From: Acidimicrobiia bacterium
GTDB taxonomy: Bacteria > Actinomycetota > Acidimicrobiia > Spongiisociales > ZC4RG35
Direction of reading: 5' to 3'
DNA: 64,000 bases
Assembly: GCA_028284765.1 (NCBI GenBank)
Contig: JANQRA010000002.1
Location: 367,832 to 431,831, forward strand
Positions 10,485-20,957 of the stretch are shown here, in pieces (position 1 is the first letter of the stretch; each line of letters begins with the position of its first letter). Both the position numbers and the translations under genes were made by a program. The notes beneath the pieces are model-generated. The model had not been told where the DNA came from. It did not search any database and saw nothing but the letters and a program-made list of their open reading frames with translations.

Positions 10485-11527
10485 GTTGCGGCAGCGATGA
10501 GCGCACCGCCCAAAACGATGTCGCCGTCATAGAAGGCAATCGTCTGTCCAGGAGCGATGGCTACCTGCGGCTCTACGAAGATCAACTCGTCACCGGAGAT
10601 CCAAGCCGCAACCGCCTCTCCATGGGCACGATATTGAGCGGCGACCGGGCCGTCCGCGCCAGACCCGGCGACCCACGTCAGCTTTTCCAATTGAACTGCC
10701 TTGACCTCCAACTCGTCTTTACCCCCAACGACGATGGTCGAGGAGCTGGAGTCGATCTTGATCACAAAACGCGGCTCACCGACGGCTACGCCTAGACCGC
10801 GACGTTGGCCGACGGTGTAGCCAACGATCCCGTCGTGGGTCGCCACCTCCCTGCCTTCACTGTCGACAACGACACCTGATTCGAAGACCTCCGGGGCGTT
10901 CTCCTTGAGGAATCCTCGATAGTCACGCTGACCAACGAAACAGATGTCCATTGACTCCGGCTTGTTGGCGGTGCGCATACCCATCCCGGCGGCCACTGTC
11001 CGGACCTCTTTCTTTGTCAGTTCGCCGACCGGGAATCGTGTCCGCTCCAGCTCTCTCTGAGTGAGCATCGACAAGACGTACGACTGGTCCTTGGCTTGAT
11101 CCTCACCGCGCAGGAGCTCCCAGCGATCACCAATCCGACGACTTCGGGCGTGGTGACCGGTGACCAAGACGTCGCATTCGAAGTCGTCAAGCCTCGCCAG
11201 GAGCCGATCGAACTTGACCGTCCGATTGCACTCGATACAAGGATTGGGAGTTCGCCCGGTGGCGTAGTCGTGGACGAAGTTGTCGACCACACCGTCTTTG
11301 AAGTCATCGGTGTGGTCGAGGACGTAGTACGGGATGTCCAACTGAGCGGCGACCCGGCGGGCGTCCTCAGCATCGGAAACGGTGCAACATCCCGAAGTCG
11401 GAGCCACCCCTCCCGGCCCGGACCACAATTTGAGGGTGGCGCCCATCACCTCGTGACCGGCGTCCTTCATGAGAGCGGCAGCCACTGAGGAATCGACTCC
11501 CCCGGACATTGCTACGAGGACTCTCAA
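10481..11527 (-). CDS. mnmA: tRNA-specific 2-thiouridylase
   Basis: Makes 2-thiouridine at wobble position 34 of Lys, Glu and Gln tRNAs, using sulfur passed from a cysteine desulfurase and ATP. The PP-loop motif SGGVDSS is at residues 8–14. The two catalytic cysteines lie in TPNPCIECN and MDICFVGQRDYR. The conserved TGHHAR and the C-terminal beta-barrel (VGYTVGQRRGLG) follow. The gene overlaps the upstream cysteine desulfurase by 4 nt, which fits direct sulfur supply. The 348-residue length is standard. Confidence 0.95.
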
Positions 11528-12657
11528 CGAAGCCGGCTCACCAGATCGATGATGATGTCCGCGGCGTCATCCGCTTCCTGCAGTGTCGACGTCCAGCCGA
11601 AGGTGAACCGAACACACTCACGCGCCTCGTCAGGGCTCATTCCCATCGCCTCGAGAACGTGCGAGACCTCAGCTGCACCGGACTGGCATGCCGAGCCGGC
11701 CGACGCGGCAACACCTGACTGATCCAACAGCATGAGCAGTGTCTCGTTACGGACCTCAGGGAATCGAACGTTGAGATGGTGACTGGAGCGACCCTGGTTC
11801 GGGGTGTTTATGACTGTGTCCTCGAAGGCATCAGTGAGACGAGCCTCGAGACGGTCCCGACACTTGGCGATCTCGGACTCGAACCGGTCTCGATCGGCCA
11901 TCGCCAACTCCGCTGCTGTGGCGATGCCAACAGCCGCCGCCACATCGTGGGTTCCCGATCTGCGGCCGAGTTCCTGTCCGCCACCGTGGATCACAGGCTC
12001 CAGGGCGGTGCCATCGCGGACGTAGAGGATCCCAGAACCTTTCGGTCCTCCGAACTTGTGAGCAGAGATCGTCATCAAGTCCAGACCCAAGTCATCGACG
12101 TTGATGGACTCACACCCAAAGGCCTGGACGGCGTCGGTGTGCATCAAAACCTCCGGGCCCTTTGCCTTCACTGCCTCTGAGATATTGGCTATCGGCTCGA
12201 TGGTCCCGGTCTCATTGTTGACCATCATTACCGAGACGATTGCGGTCTCGTCGTTGACCGCAGCGGCCACTTCCTCAGGATCGACCCGAGCTTCTGAATC
12301 TACGCCCACAATCGCCGTCGGGAAATCGAGACGCTTGAGAAAGTCGGCAGTCTCGAGAAGTGCTTCGTGCTCGATCGCGGATGTGACCATGCCTCGACGA
12401 GACGTACGACTCAGGACCGAGCCTTTCACGGCGAGGTTGTCGGACTCTGTACCACCGGAGGTGAACACGATCTCAAGAGGTTCGGCGCCGATCAGGGCGG
12501 CCAACTTCTCCCGGGACTCCTCGAGAGCGTTCTTGGCGGTTCGCGACACTCCGTGAACCCCTGATGGGTTCCCGAAGGAGTCAGCGGCAAAGGGGGCCAT
12601 GGCCTCCCAAACGCCAGGCCGCATCGGTGTCGTGGCGGCATGATCCAGGTAAATCAT
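11524..12657 (-). CDS. cysteine desulfurase (IscS/NifS-like)
   Basis: PLP-dependent enzyme that removes sulfur from cysteine for tRNA thiolation and Fe–S clusters. The 377-residue product starts MIYLDHAATTP at the ATG at 12655–12657; a longer upstream ORF has no homology to the family. The PLP lysine is K201 in SAHKFGGPKG. The persulfide cysteine lies in the loop GSACQSG near residue 318. The next gene, mnmA, overlaps by 4 nt, so its main partner is probably MnmA. Iron–sulfur scaffold genes are not nearby. The start codon is only 28 bp from the divergent SRPBCC gene, so the promoters overlap. Confidence 0.93.
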   Translation of the reverse strand: MIYLDHAATTPMRPGVWEAMAPFAADSFGNPSGVHGVSRTAKNALEESREKLAALIGAEPLEIVFTSGGTESDNLAVKGSVLSRTSRRGMVTSAIEHEALLETADFLKRLDFPTAIVGVDSEARVDPEEVAAAVNDETAIVSVMMVNNETGTIEPIANISEAVKAKGPEVLMHTDAVQAFGCESINVDDLGLDLMTISAHKFGGPKGSGILYVRDGTALEPVIHGGGQELGRRSGTHDVAAAVGIATAAELAMADRDRFESEIAKCRDRLEARLTDAFEDTVINTPNQGRSSHHLNVRFPEVRNETLLMLLDQSGVAASAGSACQSGAAEVSHVLEAMGMSPDEARECVRFTFGWTSTLQEADDAADIIIDLVSRLR

Positions 12658-12685
12658 GAGGCATCTATTCTCGCACGAACTCCTC
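12658..12685. promoter_or_regulatory. 28-bp divergent promoter between cysteine desulfurase and SRPBCC gene
   Basis: The two start codons are separated by 28 bp. TATTCT on the plus strand (12666–12671) and TAGATG on the minus strand (revcomp of 12662–12667) are overlapping candidate -10 hexamers. There is no room for separate promoters, so at least one transcript must start within or close to the opposite gene. Confidence 0.3.
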
Positions 12686-13126
12686 ATGACACGCATTGCC
12701 GTTTCCAGAATTTCCAGCAACGAGGTGAGCCAGCTTTGGCAGCGGCTGGCCGACCTCTCGACCCATGCCGACTGGATGAAGGACGCTGAGTCGATTGAAT
12801 TCGTTGGTGATCAGAGACGTGGCGTCGGAACCAAGATGCTGGTCAAGACGGTTGTAGGCCCTCTTCGCACACTCGACGAGATGGAAGTGGTGGCGTGGGA
12901 GGAGGGCCGTTACATCGACGTCAAGCACACTGGGCTGGTGACGGGAACCGGTCGGCTCGAGGTGACAACCAAGAGCGCAAACGAGTCGCTCATCTCTTGG
13001 GAGGAAGAACTGACCTTCCCCTGGTGGCTTGGCGGGCCAATCACCGGCTTCTTCGCTCGCCCGGTGCTGGGCCGGATCTGGGCGAAGAATCTCGAGCGTC
13101 TGGACGGGTTGACTAGCGGCCTTTGA
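12686..13126 (+). CDS. SRPBCC family protein (polyketide cyclase/START-like)
   Basis: A 146-residue single-domain protein starting MTRIAVSRISSNEVSQLWQR in the first 20 residues. It shows the helix-grip layout: an N-terminal strand, two short helices (WQRLADLSTHADWM), then strands with GVGTKMLVKT, RTLDEMEVVAWEEGRYIDV and a C-terminal long helix (RIWAKNLERLDGL). Such proteins bind hydrophobic ligands in a deep cavity. The ligand here is unknown. An in-frame ATG at 12656 would add ten residues and overlap the divergent start region, so 12686 is preferred. Its 3' end overlaps the convergent enoyl-CoA hydratase by 14 nt. Confidence 0.75.
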   Translation: MTRIAVSRISSNEVSQLWQRLADLSTHADWMKDAESIEFVGDQRRGVGTKMLVKTVVGPLRTLDEMEVVAWEEGRYIDVKHTGLVTGTGRLEVTTKSANESLISWEEELTFPWWLGGPITGFFARPVLGRIWAKNLERLDGLTSGL

Positions 13127-13880
13127 ATTCTGCCTTGCGCTTGGAAACGAAGGCGTCGACACCCTCCACGGCATCCTCGGTTGCGAAGGTGGTGTGAAAT
13201 CCCTCGTGCTCAACCTGTAGACCTTCATCGAGGGTTCCGTCCCACCCCGCAGCCAAAGCCCTCTTTGCCGCCGCCAGTGCGACGGTTGCCATGGAGGCAT
13301 AGGACCGGGCGTCCTCCATCGCGGTTTCTAGAACTTCATCGGTAGGCAGCACTTTGTCGGCATAACCGATGGCGAGCGCCTCTTCGGCACCCACTTGTCG
13401 GCCGGTGTAGGTGATGTCCTTCGCCTTTTGGAAACCGACCACTCGCTGCAGTCGCTGCGTGCCCCCGGCACCTGGAATAAGACCCAGGAGAATCTCAGGC
13501 TGGCCGATCTTGGCGTCGGTCGCCATGTATCTGAAGTCGCAGCCGAGTGAAAGCTCACACCCTCCGCCAAGGGCGAAGCCATGGACGGCGGCAATAGTGG
13601 GCTTCTCGAGGTTGTCGAGCACCCGTACCGCGTCCAGCAGTGCCGTTGCCGACATCTCCTTGCTGCCGGAGTCGAGGACTTCTTTGAAGGCCTTGATATC
13701 GGCACCGGCGGCGAAATGCGGCTGCCCGGTCACCACGACGGCACGAATGGAAGGGTCCTCACAAGCCTTGAACGCTTCGAGAAGCTCGGCTGAGACCTCG
13801 CTGGAAAGGGCGTTGACGGGGGGCCGATCGAGTCGGACGAGTGCGACAGCACCATCTTGGGTTAGTTCGACGAATTCCAT
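13113..13880 (-). CDS. enoyl-CoA hydratase/isomerase family protein
   Basis: Crotonase-fold enzyme of 255 residues, probably hydrating a 2-enoyl-CoA in fatty-acid or aromatic-acid breakdown. The oxyanion-hole segments HFAAGADIKAF and HGFALGGGCELSLGCD are present. The two catalytic glutamates are at GCELSLG and QPEILLGLIPGAGGTQRL, as in true hydratases. The gene starts 9 bp after the acetyltransferase-like gene stop on the same strand, so the two may be co-transcribed. Phenylacetate breakdown also needs hydratases, but the paa operon lies 45 kb away and no link is shown. The exact substrate is not determinable. Confidence 0.9.
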   Translation of the reverse strand: MEFVELTQDGAVALVRLDRPPVNALSSEVSAELLEAFKACEDPSIRAVVVTGQPHFAAGADIKAFKEVLDSGSKEMSATALLDAVRVLDNLEKPTIAAVHGFALGGGCELSLGCDFRYMATDAKIGQPEILLGLIPGAGGTQRLQRVVGFQKAKDITYTGRQVGAEEALAIGYADKVLPTDEVLETAMEDARSYASMATVALAAAKRALAAGWDGTLDEGLQVEHEGFHTTFATEDAVEGVDAFVSKRKAEFKGR

Positions 13881-13889
13881 CCGACGACC

Positions 13890-16637
13890 TTATACCGGTG
13901 GGTTTGAGGTGACTCCGGGCAGATCTCTCATGATCGGTTGGTTCTCCGGAGCGACGGGTGCAACCCGGATACGCGCATCGACCACACATACTCCATGACC
14001 GGGCTCGAGCACTTTCACGGGATTGAGGTCCATTTCAACCATTTCCGGAACAGCATCGATCAGGCCCGATACTTGCTGCAGCGCCTTTTCCAAGGCCGGC
14101 ACGTCGCCAGCCGGGGTGTTGCGATAGCCCTCCAGAAGCTTGTAGCTCTTCGTCTCCCGGATCATCTCTGGAGCGTCGACATCTGTGATGGGGTGCAGTC
14201 GAAACGAGACGTCCTGAAGCAGTTCCACATAGACGCCACCCAACCCAAACACCACAAGCGGCCCGAAGTTGGGGTCATGCGCCATACCGACGAGAACTTC
14301 ATGACCGCCGGGAACGAACTCTTGGATCATGACGCCGTCGGGATCGGAGACGGCCGATGTGACCTGTTCGTAGGCCGCCCGAACTTCGGTTTCACCGTTG
14401 ACGTCCAGGGCGACGCCACCAACGTCGGACTTGTGGAGTGCATCCTCGCTGATCACCTTCAACACAACCGGGCCCCCGATGTTCTTGGAAGCGCCCAGGG
14501 CTGACTCGACATCTTCGACAACCATGGTTTCCGGGATCCGCAAGCCGGCGGCTTCCAAGAGCCCGTCCACTTCTTCAGGATCGAGCCAGCCCCCCTCGGG
14601 ACCCAGCGTCTGGAGCGCTCCCTCGACGATCTCTCGGATAGCCTGCCTGGCGTCAGGGTCGAGGATGAACTCAGTGCCGACCTCACGCTCCCTCCACTCT
14701 CCATGGCGCACTGCGCGCGCCAGGGCGTGGGCAGCAGCCTCAGGAAACAGATATGTCGGGATGACTCGACTGCCCTGACCGAGCACTCGTCCCGCGCCCT
14801 CCGAACCCATGAACACCGAAAGAAGGGTCACGGGACCGTCGTAGTCAGACTGCGCATCGGACAACGCCTGAGCAACCCCTTCCGCACCCTCCTGCGACGT
14901 CGGGACATAGATGGCTATGACTGCATCGAGTTCCCCCGACTCGAGCAACAGGTCCGTTACGACCTTGAACTCGGCGGGCCCTCCGGATGCAATCAGGTCC
15001 ACGGGGTTGCGAGTCGAAGCTTCTGCCGGGACGTGTTGATGAATCTGGCTTTGGAGAGTCTCGGACAGCTCGGGGAGGACCAACCCCCTGGCCTCCAGGG
15101 CATCAGCTGCCAATATCCCCGGCCCTCCGGCATTCGTGACGATCCCAACTCTCTTCCCCTTCGGAATGGGCTGGTTGGCAAGGAGACTGGCGGTCTCGAA
15201 TAGTTCCTCGATTGTGTCGACCCGCACCACGCCTGCCTGCCGGAACAGGGCGTTCACCGCCTGATCGGACGAAGCAAGAGCACCCGTGTGTGATGACGCC
15301 GCGCGACTTCCGGCTCCGGTTCGACCTGACTTGACCGCGACGATGGGTTTTGACTTCCCGATCCTTCGTGCGATTCGGGAGAACTTGGTCGGACTGCCAA
15401 ACGACTCGACGTAGAGAGTGATCACGTCGGTCTCCGGGTCGTCCTCCCAGGCGAGGATCAGGTCGTTCGCGCTGACGTCGGCTTTGTTCCCCACCGAGAC
15501 AAACTGCGAGATCCCAATGTTGTTCTGAGTCGCATAGTCGAGGATCGCGATACCCAGGGCTCCGGATTGTGACGACATCGCCACGTTCCCTCGAGGGGGA
15601 TAAACCGGTGCAAATGTGCCGTTGAGCCTGACCGATGGCGCGGTGTTGAGGAGACCCATGCAGTTCGGTCCGACCATCCTCATCCCCGAGTTGCGGACGA
15701 TCGCTAGCAACTCCTCTTCGTCTTTTGCCCCCTGGCCTCCCACTTCTGAGAACCCTGCCGAGATGACCACGAGGGCCCGGACTCCTGCCTCAGCACATTC
15801 TCGTGCCACGTCGAGGACGAACCGCTGCGGCACAACCACGTAGGCGAGATCGACCTTGTCTGGAACTTCTCCGATGGAGGGGTAGGCCTTGACTGACCTG
15901 ACGACCTTGGCGTTCGGATTGACCGGATACAGCGGTCCCTCGAACCCCTCGAACAAGATGTTGTTGAAGAGTTTCCCGCCGATGGAGTCGGGGTCGTTGG
16001 ACGCACCGATCACCGCGATGGACCTGGGGACGAACAGCGGCCCCAAAGATGCGGCGATCGACCTCTTCTCGTGTTCGGCCTGCGCCGCCCGGGATTCGTC
16101 CGATTCCTCAACGGGGAAATCAACTGTGAACACTCCGGAGTCAATCGTTCGGGTGAGCTCGTAGCCGGAATTCTTGAACAGTCTCAGCATCTGCCGGTTC
16201 TCTCCGAGTACGTAGGCACGGAAAGAGCTCACATCGTTGGACCGGGCATAGGTCGTAAGCAAGCCGAGGAGTCGCGTACCGAGTCCCCGCCCCTGGTGTG
16301 CGTCCTCCACCGCAAACGCCACCTCGGCGACAGCGGGTTGATCGCGATCACGGTCATACCTACCGACTGCGATCATCTCATCGTCGACGAGAACGATGAA
16401 GGCCATCCGGTCCCGATAGTCGACTGTGGTGAAGTGCCGAACCTCGGCCTCCTCGAGCGTGTTCTTGACCCTGAAGAATCGGTTGTAGCGAGACTCGGGG
16501 CCCAGACGTTCGAAGAACGCTCTGACGTGGGCAGCGTCATCAGGCCTTATGGGACGGACCCGCGCCCCGCCTCCGTCCCGGAGGACAACGTCCAGCTCAT
16601 ACTCACTCGGATATCCGGGAGGCAACTGTTGGTCCAT
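13890..16637 (-). CDS. GNAT / NDP-forming acyl-CoA synthetase-like fusion (protein acetyltransferase Pat-like)
   Basis: A 915-residue protein. Residues about 25–175 form a GNAT acetyltransferase (VRPIRPDDAAHVRAFFERL, EDAHQGRGLGTRLL for acetyl-CoA binding). Then come a CoA-binding Rossmann domain (PRSIAVIGASNDPDSIGGKL), a succinyl-CoA-ligase-like domain (GPNCMGLLNT, SSHTGALASSDQAV) and a C-terminal ATP-grasp domain (KVISEDALHKSDVGGV). This GNAT-first order is that of actinobacterial 'type II' lysine acetyltransferases, which acetylate acyl-CoA synthetases; enterobacterial Pat has the GNAT last. The ATG at 16637 is chosen because it lies 9 nt after TACCGT and the upstream extension is low-quality coding. 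It could instead retain acetate–CoA ligase (ADP-forming) activity. Confidence 0.9.
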   Translation of the reverse strand: MDQQLPPGYPSEYELDVVLRDGGGARVRPIRPDDAAHVRAFFERLGPESRYNRFFRVKNTLEEAEVRHFTTVDYRDRMAFIVLVDDEMIAVGRYDRDRDQPAVAEVAFAVEDAHQGRGLGTRLLGLLTTYARSNDVSSFRAYVLGENRQMLRLFKNSGYELTRTIDSGVFTVDFPVEESDESRAAQAEHEKRSIAASLGPLFVPRSIAVIGASNDPDSIGGKLFNNILFEGFEGPLYPVNPNAKVVRSVKAYPSIGEVPDKVDLAYVVVPQRFVLDVARECAEAGVRALVVISAGFSEVGGQGAKDEEELLAIVRNSGMRMVGPNCMGLLNTAPSVRLNGTFAPVYPPRGNVAMSSQSGALGIAILDYATQNNIGISQFVSVGNKADVSANDLILAWEDDPETDVITLYVESFGSPTKFSRIARRIGKSKPIVAVKSGRTGAGSRAASSHTGALASSDQAVNALFRQAGVVRVDTIEELFETASLLANQPIPKGKRVGIVTNAGGPGILAADALEARGLVLPELSETLQSQIHQHVPAEASTRNPVDLIASGGPAEFKVVTDLLLESGELDAVIAIYVPTSQEGAEGVAQALSDAQSDYDGPVTLLSVFMGSEGAGRVLGQGSRVIPTYLFPEAAAHALARAVRHGEWREREVGTEFILDPDARQAIREIVEGALQTLGPEGGWLDPEEVDGLLEAAGLRIPETMVVEDVESALGASKNIGGPVVLKVISEDALHKSDVGGVALDVNGETEVRAAYEQVTSAVSDPDGVMIQEFVPGGHEVLVGMAHDPNFGPLVVFGLGGVYVELLQDVSFRLHPITDVDAPEMIRETKSYKLLEGYRNTPAGDVPALEKALQQVSGLIDAVPEMVEMDLNPVKVLEPGHGVCVVDARIRVAPVAPENQPIMRDLPGVTSNPPV

Positions 16638-16981
16638 CGCCCAACGACGGTAATGGCCGCCCGGGCTGTAGGAACCGCTTCGGCTTAGTTCAGTCGATAG
16701 ACCGGTAAGATTGGGGCTGGAGGGGGAAATGTCTTCACAGCACCACCAACCAGCCAGGCAGTAGTCGACGCGTCTTCGTGGGACTCGGGCTCGGTTCCTC
16801 TCCCCTCCCCCACCCACCGGCCCGGGTCCCGCGACCTTATGAATGTCACGGCAAGGACCGTCCGCTCAAGAGTCGCACGTGTCTTTTTGGACGGTTGCCG
16901 GAGATTTCTTACCAAGCCATCACTGCTCCGCGGCTCTCCAAGCCCTCGGAACGGACCTCCACCGGGTCCCGAAGTCCTGAC
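16638..16981. other. 344-bp intergenic region between kinase-like gene and acetyltransferase
   Basis: No convincing gene is present. The only open frames are a TTG-initiated minus-strand ORF (16685–16915) and plus-strand shadows without family features. The region holds a hairpin just after the kinase stop, a C/G-rich stretch with the decamer CCGGGTCCCG occurring twice, and TACCGT (16647–16652, minus strand) as the likely -10 of the acetyltransferase gene. Confidence 0.5.
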
Positions 16982-17003
16982 CTACTGGTCGGCTCCTAGG
17001 ACT
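16973..17003 (-). terminator. hairpin over the kinase stop codon
   Basis: Outer arms AGTCCT/AGGACT enclose an inner GACC–AGTA–GGTC stem-loop, read on the minus strand. The structure overlaps the kinase stop codon. There is no U tract, so it may be a terminator or only an RNA-stability structure. Confidence 0.35.
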
Positions 17004-17575
17004 ACATCCGCGAACTCGACTGGTCGATGGTCACGAATGTAGGCCTCCTCTTCACGCCACCATCTCTCCCATTGATCGCGCATCGCTTCTCCGTCGCGAG
17101 CAACGCCACGTGCGATACAGACGTCCTTGGGCGCCTCAACCCAGATGGCATAGGCGAGGTAGGGCCTGAACTCTCGACGTGACGCTGTGACCCCCTCGAG
17201 AATCATCGTCGACGAGACTTGCTGGTTGGCCACCGGCTCTGGTGCGTGATCGGGACCCCAGTTGCTTCGTTCGTAGCTGATTCCATGTGCGCCTCGAGCA
17301 ATGGGCTCCAACGCCTGCGCAATGAGCCTTGTCCACCAATGAGTAGGGTCATCCGGCGAAGCGAAGTCATCGGTATGGATGATCTCGGCTTCAAGCAACT
17401 CTGCCAACTCCAAGGCGAGAGTTGTCTTGCCTGCACCTCCATGACCGTCCACGGCTACCACCTTGACCGGCATGCCGATTGGCGAGTCCGATCGCCGCAC
17501 TGCCTCTGCGATACCGAGGATCGTCTGAGGCCGACCAGCAAACGGCGTGCCGGGACCATTGGGTGGGTGTGCCAT
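16982..17575 (-). CDS. uridine-kinase-like P-loop NTPase
   Basis: A 197-residue protein with a Walker A motif, VDGHGGAGKTTLA (about residues 42–54), and a following acidic pair, IIHTDDFASPDDP. This arrangement is typical of nucleoside/uridine kinase-like P-loop enzymes, where the Asp contacts the nucleoside. The later segments MILEGVTASRREF and CIARGVARDG correspond to the P-loop kinase core and LID region. The substrate is not established. The start at 17575 is uncertain, and an in-frame Met closer to the P-loop also exists. The gene lies downstream of tRNA-Leu on the same strand and is followed by a hairpin. Confidence 0.8.
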   Translation of the reverse strand: MAHPPNGPGTPFAGRPQTILGIAEAVRRSDSPIGMPVKVVAVDGHGGAGKTTLALELAELLEAEIIHTDDFASPDDPTHWWTRLIAQALEPIARGAHGISYERSNWGPDHAPEPVANQQVSSTMILEGVTASRREFRPYLAYAIWVEAPKDVCIARGVARDGEAMRDQWERWWREEEAYIRDHRPVEFADVVLGADQ

Positions 17576-17754
17576 CGGTCCAGAATCGTATGGATGACCT
17601 GCTCGTCTCGCCAGCGCAGATCAAAAAGTTCTGTCGTGAAACCGCCCACGTCGCCAACCCGCCCGAGATCGGTATGACCCGGGTGAGCTTGACCTGACAG
17701 AATCCGGCGTAGGGACACCGCAACTCCTGTGTGGTCGTCCCCTCATCAACAGAG

Positions 17755-17841
17755 TGCCCGGGGTGGGTTTCGAACCCACACGGGCCGTTTCCGGCCCAAG
17801 GGGGTTTAAGCCCCTCGCGTCTACCGTTCCGCCACCCGGGC
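17755..17841 (-). tRNA. tRNA-Leu (anticodon TAA)
   Basis: An 87-nt class II tRNA. The 7-bp acceptor stem is GCCCGGG/CCCGGGC with an A discriminator. The anticodon stem AGGGG/CCCCT has loop CTTAAAC, so the anticodon is TAA and it reads UUA. A long variable arm (GGGCC–GGAAAC–GGCCC) marks leucine. The T arm GTGGG/CCCAC has loop TTCGAAA. CCA is not encoded. It sits directly downstream of ppx, at the end of the mfd–eno–ppx block. Confidence 0.96.
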
Positions 17842-17852
17842 AGGCGTTGATG

Positions 17853-18731
17853 TCAGGCTAAAGCCAGAAGCCGACGGGCGAGGCCATCAAGTGTGTCACG
17901 CCCGGAGATCATCGCCGATGGAACGTCGAGATGGCTCATGACTCCGCTTGCGATAACGGCTCCGGCCAAGATGACATCCGATCTCGCTGGGTTCATCGCA
18001 GGGAATCGGGCGATCGTCTCTTCCACCGTCAGGGTGGACATCTCCTCGATCAAGTCCTCGAGGGTGTCCCGGTTGATCTCCTTGTGGTGAACGCCTCCGG
18101 GCTCATCGTCATCGGCACCGGTGACGATCGCCGCCAGCGTGGTCCAGGTGCCGGCGACACCAAGCAACCTCTGTGTGGGATCGAAAGCGATTGGCGAGAA
18201 AAGGTCGGCAACAACATCAAACGCTTTCGTCAACTGATCCTTCGACGGAGGTCGGTCGCTGAGTACACGATCAGTCAATCGAATCGAACCTATGTCGATC
18301 GAATCCGAGTCATTGGCATCAACGAATTCAGTGCTCCCCCCACCGATGTCGCACACCAGCCAGCGGTCGCCATCCATATCCGATACCGCCCCCTCGAAGG
18401 CAAGCCGACCCTCGAACGAACCGTCGATAACCTCGGGCTCCACACCGAGCGCATCCGTCGCCCGCAGGATGAACTGCTCCCGGTTGGAGGAGTCGCGCGT
18501 CGCTGATGTCGCAACTGCGGCCCGTTGCTGCACCCCGGCAGCGTTCATGGCCTCCCCAAAGCCAACTAGAGCACGGACCGACGCGTCCATCTCGGAATCG
18601 CCGAGCCTGCCCGTTTCATCCACCCCGCGACCCAGCCCGGTGACTACAGCCTCTCGCTTCAGGTCTGCCTCGCCGTCGGTGATGAGGAGGCGCATGGAGT
18701 TGGTCCCAATGTCGACCACGCCGACCCTCAC
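17853..18731 (-). CDS. ppx: Ppx/GppA family exopolyphosphatase
   Basis: Cleaves terminal phosphate from polyphosphate and/or removes the gamma phosphate of pppGpp. The ASKHA-fold motifs are clear: VGVVDIGTNSMRLLI at the N-terminus, ATSATRDSSNREQF, the phosphate loop CDIGGGSTEF and VAGTWTTLAAI. The GTG at 18729–18731 is chosen because the family starts right before V-GVVDIGTNS and because it overlaps the DUF501 stop as GTGA. The longer ORF to 18875 only reads through DUF501. The length of 292 residues matches the short actinobacterial Ppx form. Confidence 0.92.
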   Translation of the reverse strand: MRVGVVDIGTNSMRLLITDGEADLKREAVVTGLGRGVDETGRLGDSEMDASVRALVGFGEAMNAAGVQQRAAVATSATRDSSNREQFILRATDALGVEPEVIDGSFEGRLAFEGAVSDMDGDRWLVCDIGGGSTEFVDANDSDSIDIGSIRLTDRVLSDRPPSKDQLTKAFDVVADLFSPIAFDPTQRLLGVAGTWTTLAAIVTGADDDEPGGVHHKEINRDTLEDLIEEMSTLTVEETIARFPAMNPARSDVILAGAVIASGVMSHLDVPSAMISGRDTLDGLARRLLALA

Positions 18732-19240
18732 GGCTTGTTGACCCACTCCGGGTTGATGGATCCTGACTTCACGCACGGCTCGTTGCAGTCGAGCGGCTCG
18801 ATCCAGCCCGCTACCAATTGACCGACCGGATTCGATCCAGTCGCCACCTCGTGTGCGTAGTGAGCGTGCAGGCATTTGACGCCGGCCCTCGCTCCCCCCA
18901 CTCCTCCCGAAGGCTGCGGACCGTCAGACTGAGAGAGTCGCTGGCTCCTGAGGTCTTCGTAGCTCGAATGTGCCTCTTCGAGCGCCGACCTGAAGACATC
19001 ATCAGCCTCGGCTTTGGCTTCCATTCGCTTGACACCGCCCGAGCCCTCCAGTCGCCCAATCCGTGAAATCGCTAGAGGGCAGGTGAGCCAGAACAGCGTT
19101 GGGAACGGTGTGCCATCGTCGAGATGTGGCGGGACCTCGACGACCACCGGGAGGCCGAGATGACATCTCTGAACGACCGTCGATTCAGCGCGAAGGGGTC
19201 GCCCGATTTGGACGCCGACAGCCTGACGATCATCAATCAC
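18728..19240 (-). CDS. DUF501 family protein
   Basis: A 170-residue protein of the actinobacterial DUF501 family, of unknown function. Recognisable segments are VQIGRPLRAEST, the middle HLDDGTPFPTLFWLTCPLAISRIGRLEGSG and a C-terminal part with His and Cys (CLHAHYAHEVATGSNPVG, then DCNEPC). The start is a GTG at 19238–19240, one nucleotide after the FtsB stop. The longer ORF to 19456 is a shadow of ftsB. It sits between ftsB and ppx, the invariable position of this family in actinobacteria, and is co-translated with both. Confidence 0.88.
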   Translation of the reverse strand: MIDDRQAVGVQIGRPLRAESTVVQRCHLGLPVVVEVPPHLDDGTPFPTLFWLTCPLAISRIGRLEGSGGVKRMEAKAEADDVFRSALEEAHSSYEDLRSQRLSQSDGPQPSGGVGGARAGVKCLHAHYAHEVATGSNPVGQLVAGWIEPLDCNEPCVKSGSINPEWVNKP

Positions 19241-19241
19241 T

Positions 19242-20926
<1,685 letters not shown>

Positions 20927-20957
20927 TCAAGCTACCACCGGTCGCTTGTTGTACGGC

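Noticed and set aside
16685-16915. Minus-strand ORF in the 344-bp intergenic region
   Set aside because: It starts with TTG without a ribosome binding site, has poor composition (many Arg/Pro) and no family features.
17455-17718. Treating the whole 87-codon ORF downstream of tRNA-Leu as a gene
   Set aside because: It overlaps the P-loop kinase by 120 nt in another frame and its C-terminal half has shadow-like composition; kept only as a low-interest observation.
17733-17747. Partial resemblance of GTCGTCCCCTCAT to the end of the 29-bp repeat
   Set aside because: Only about a dozen bases match and the G6/C6 tracts are missing, so it was not counted as a third copy. It may be a decayed copy or chance.
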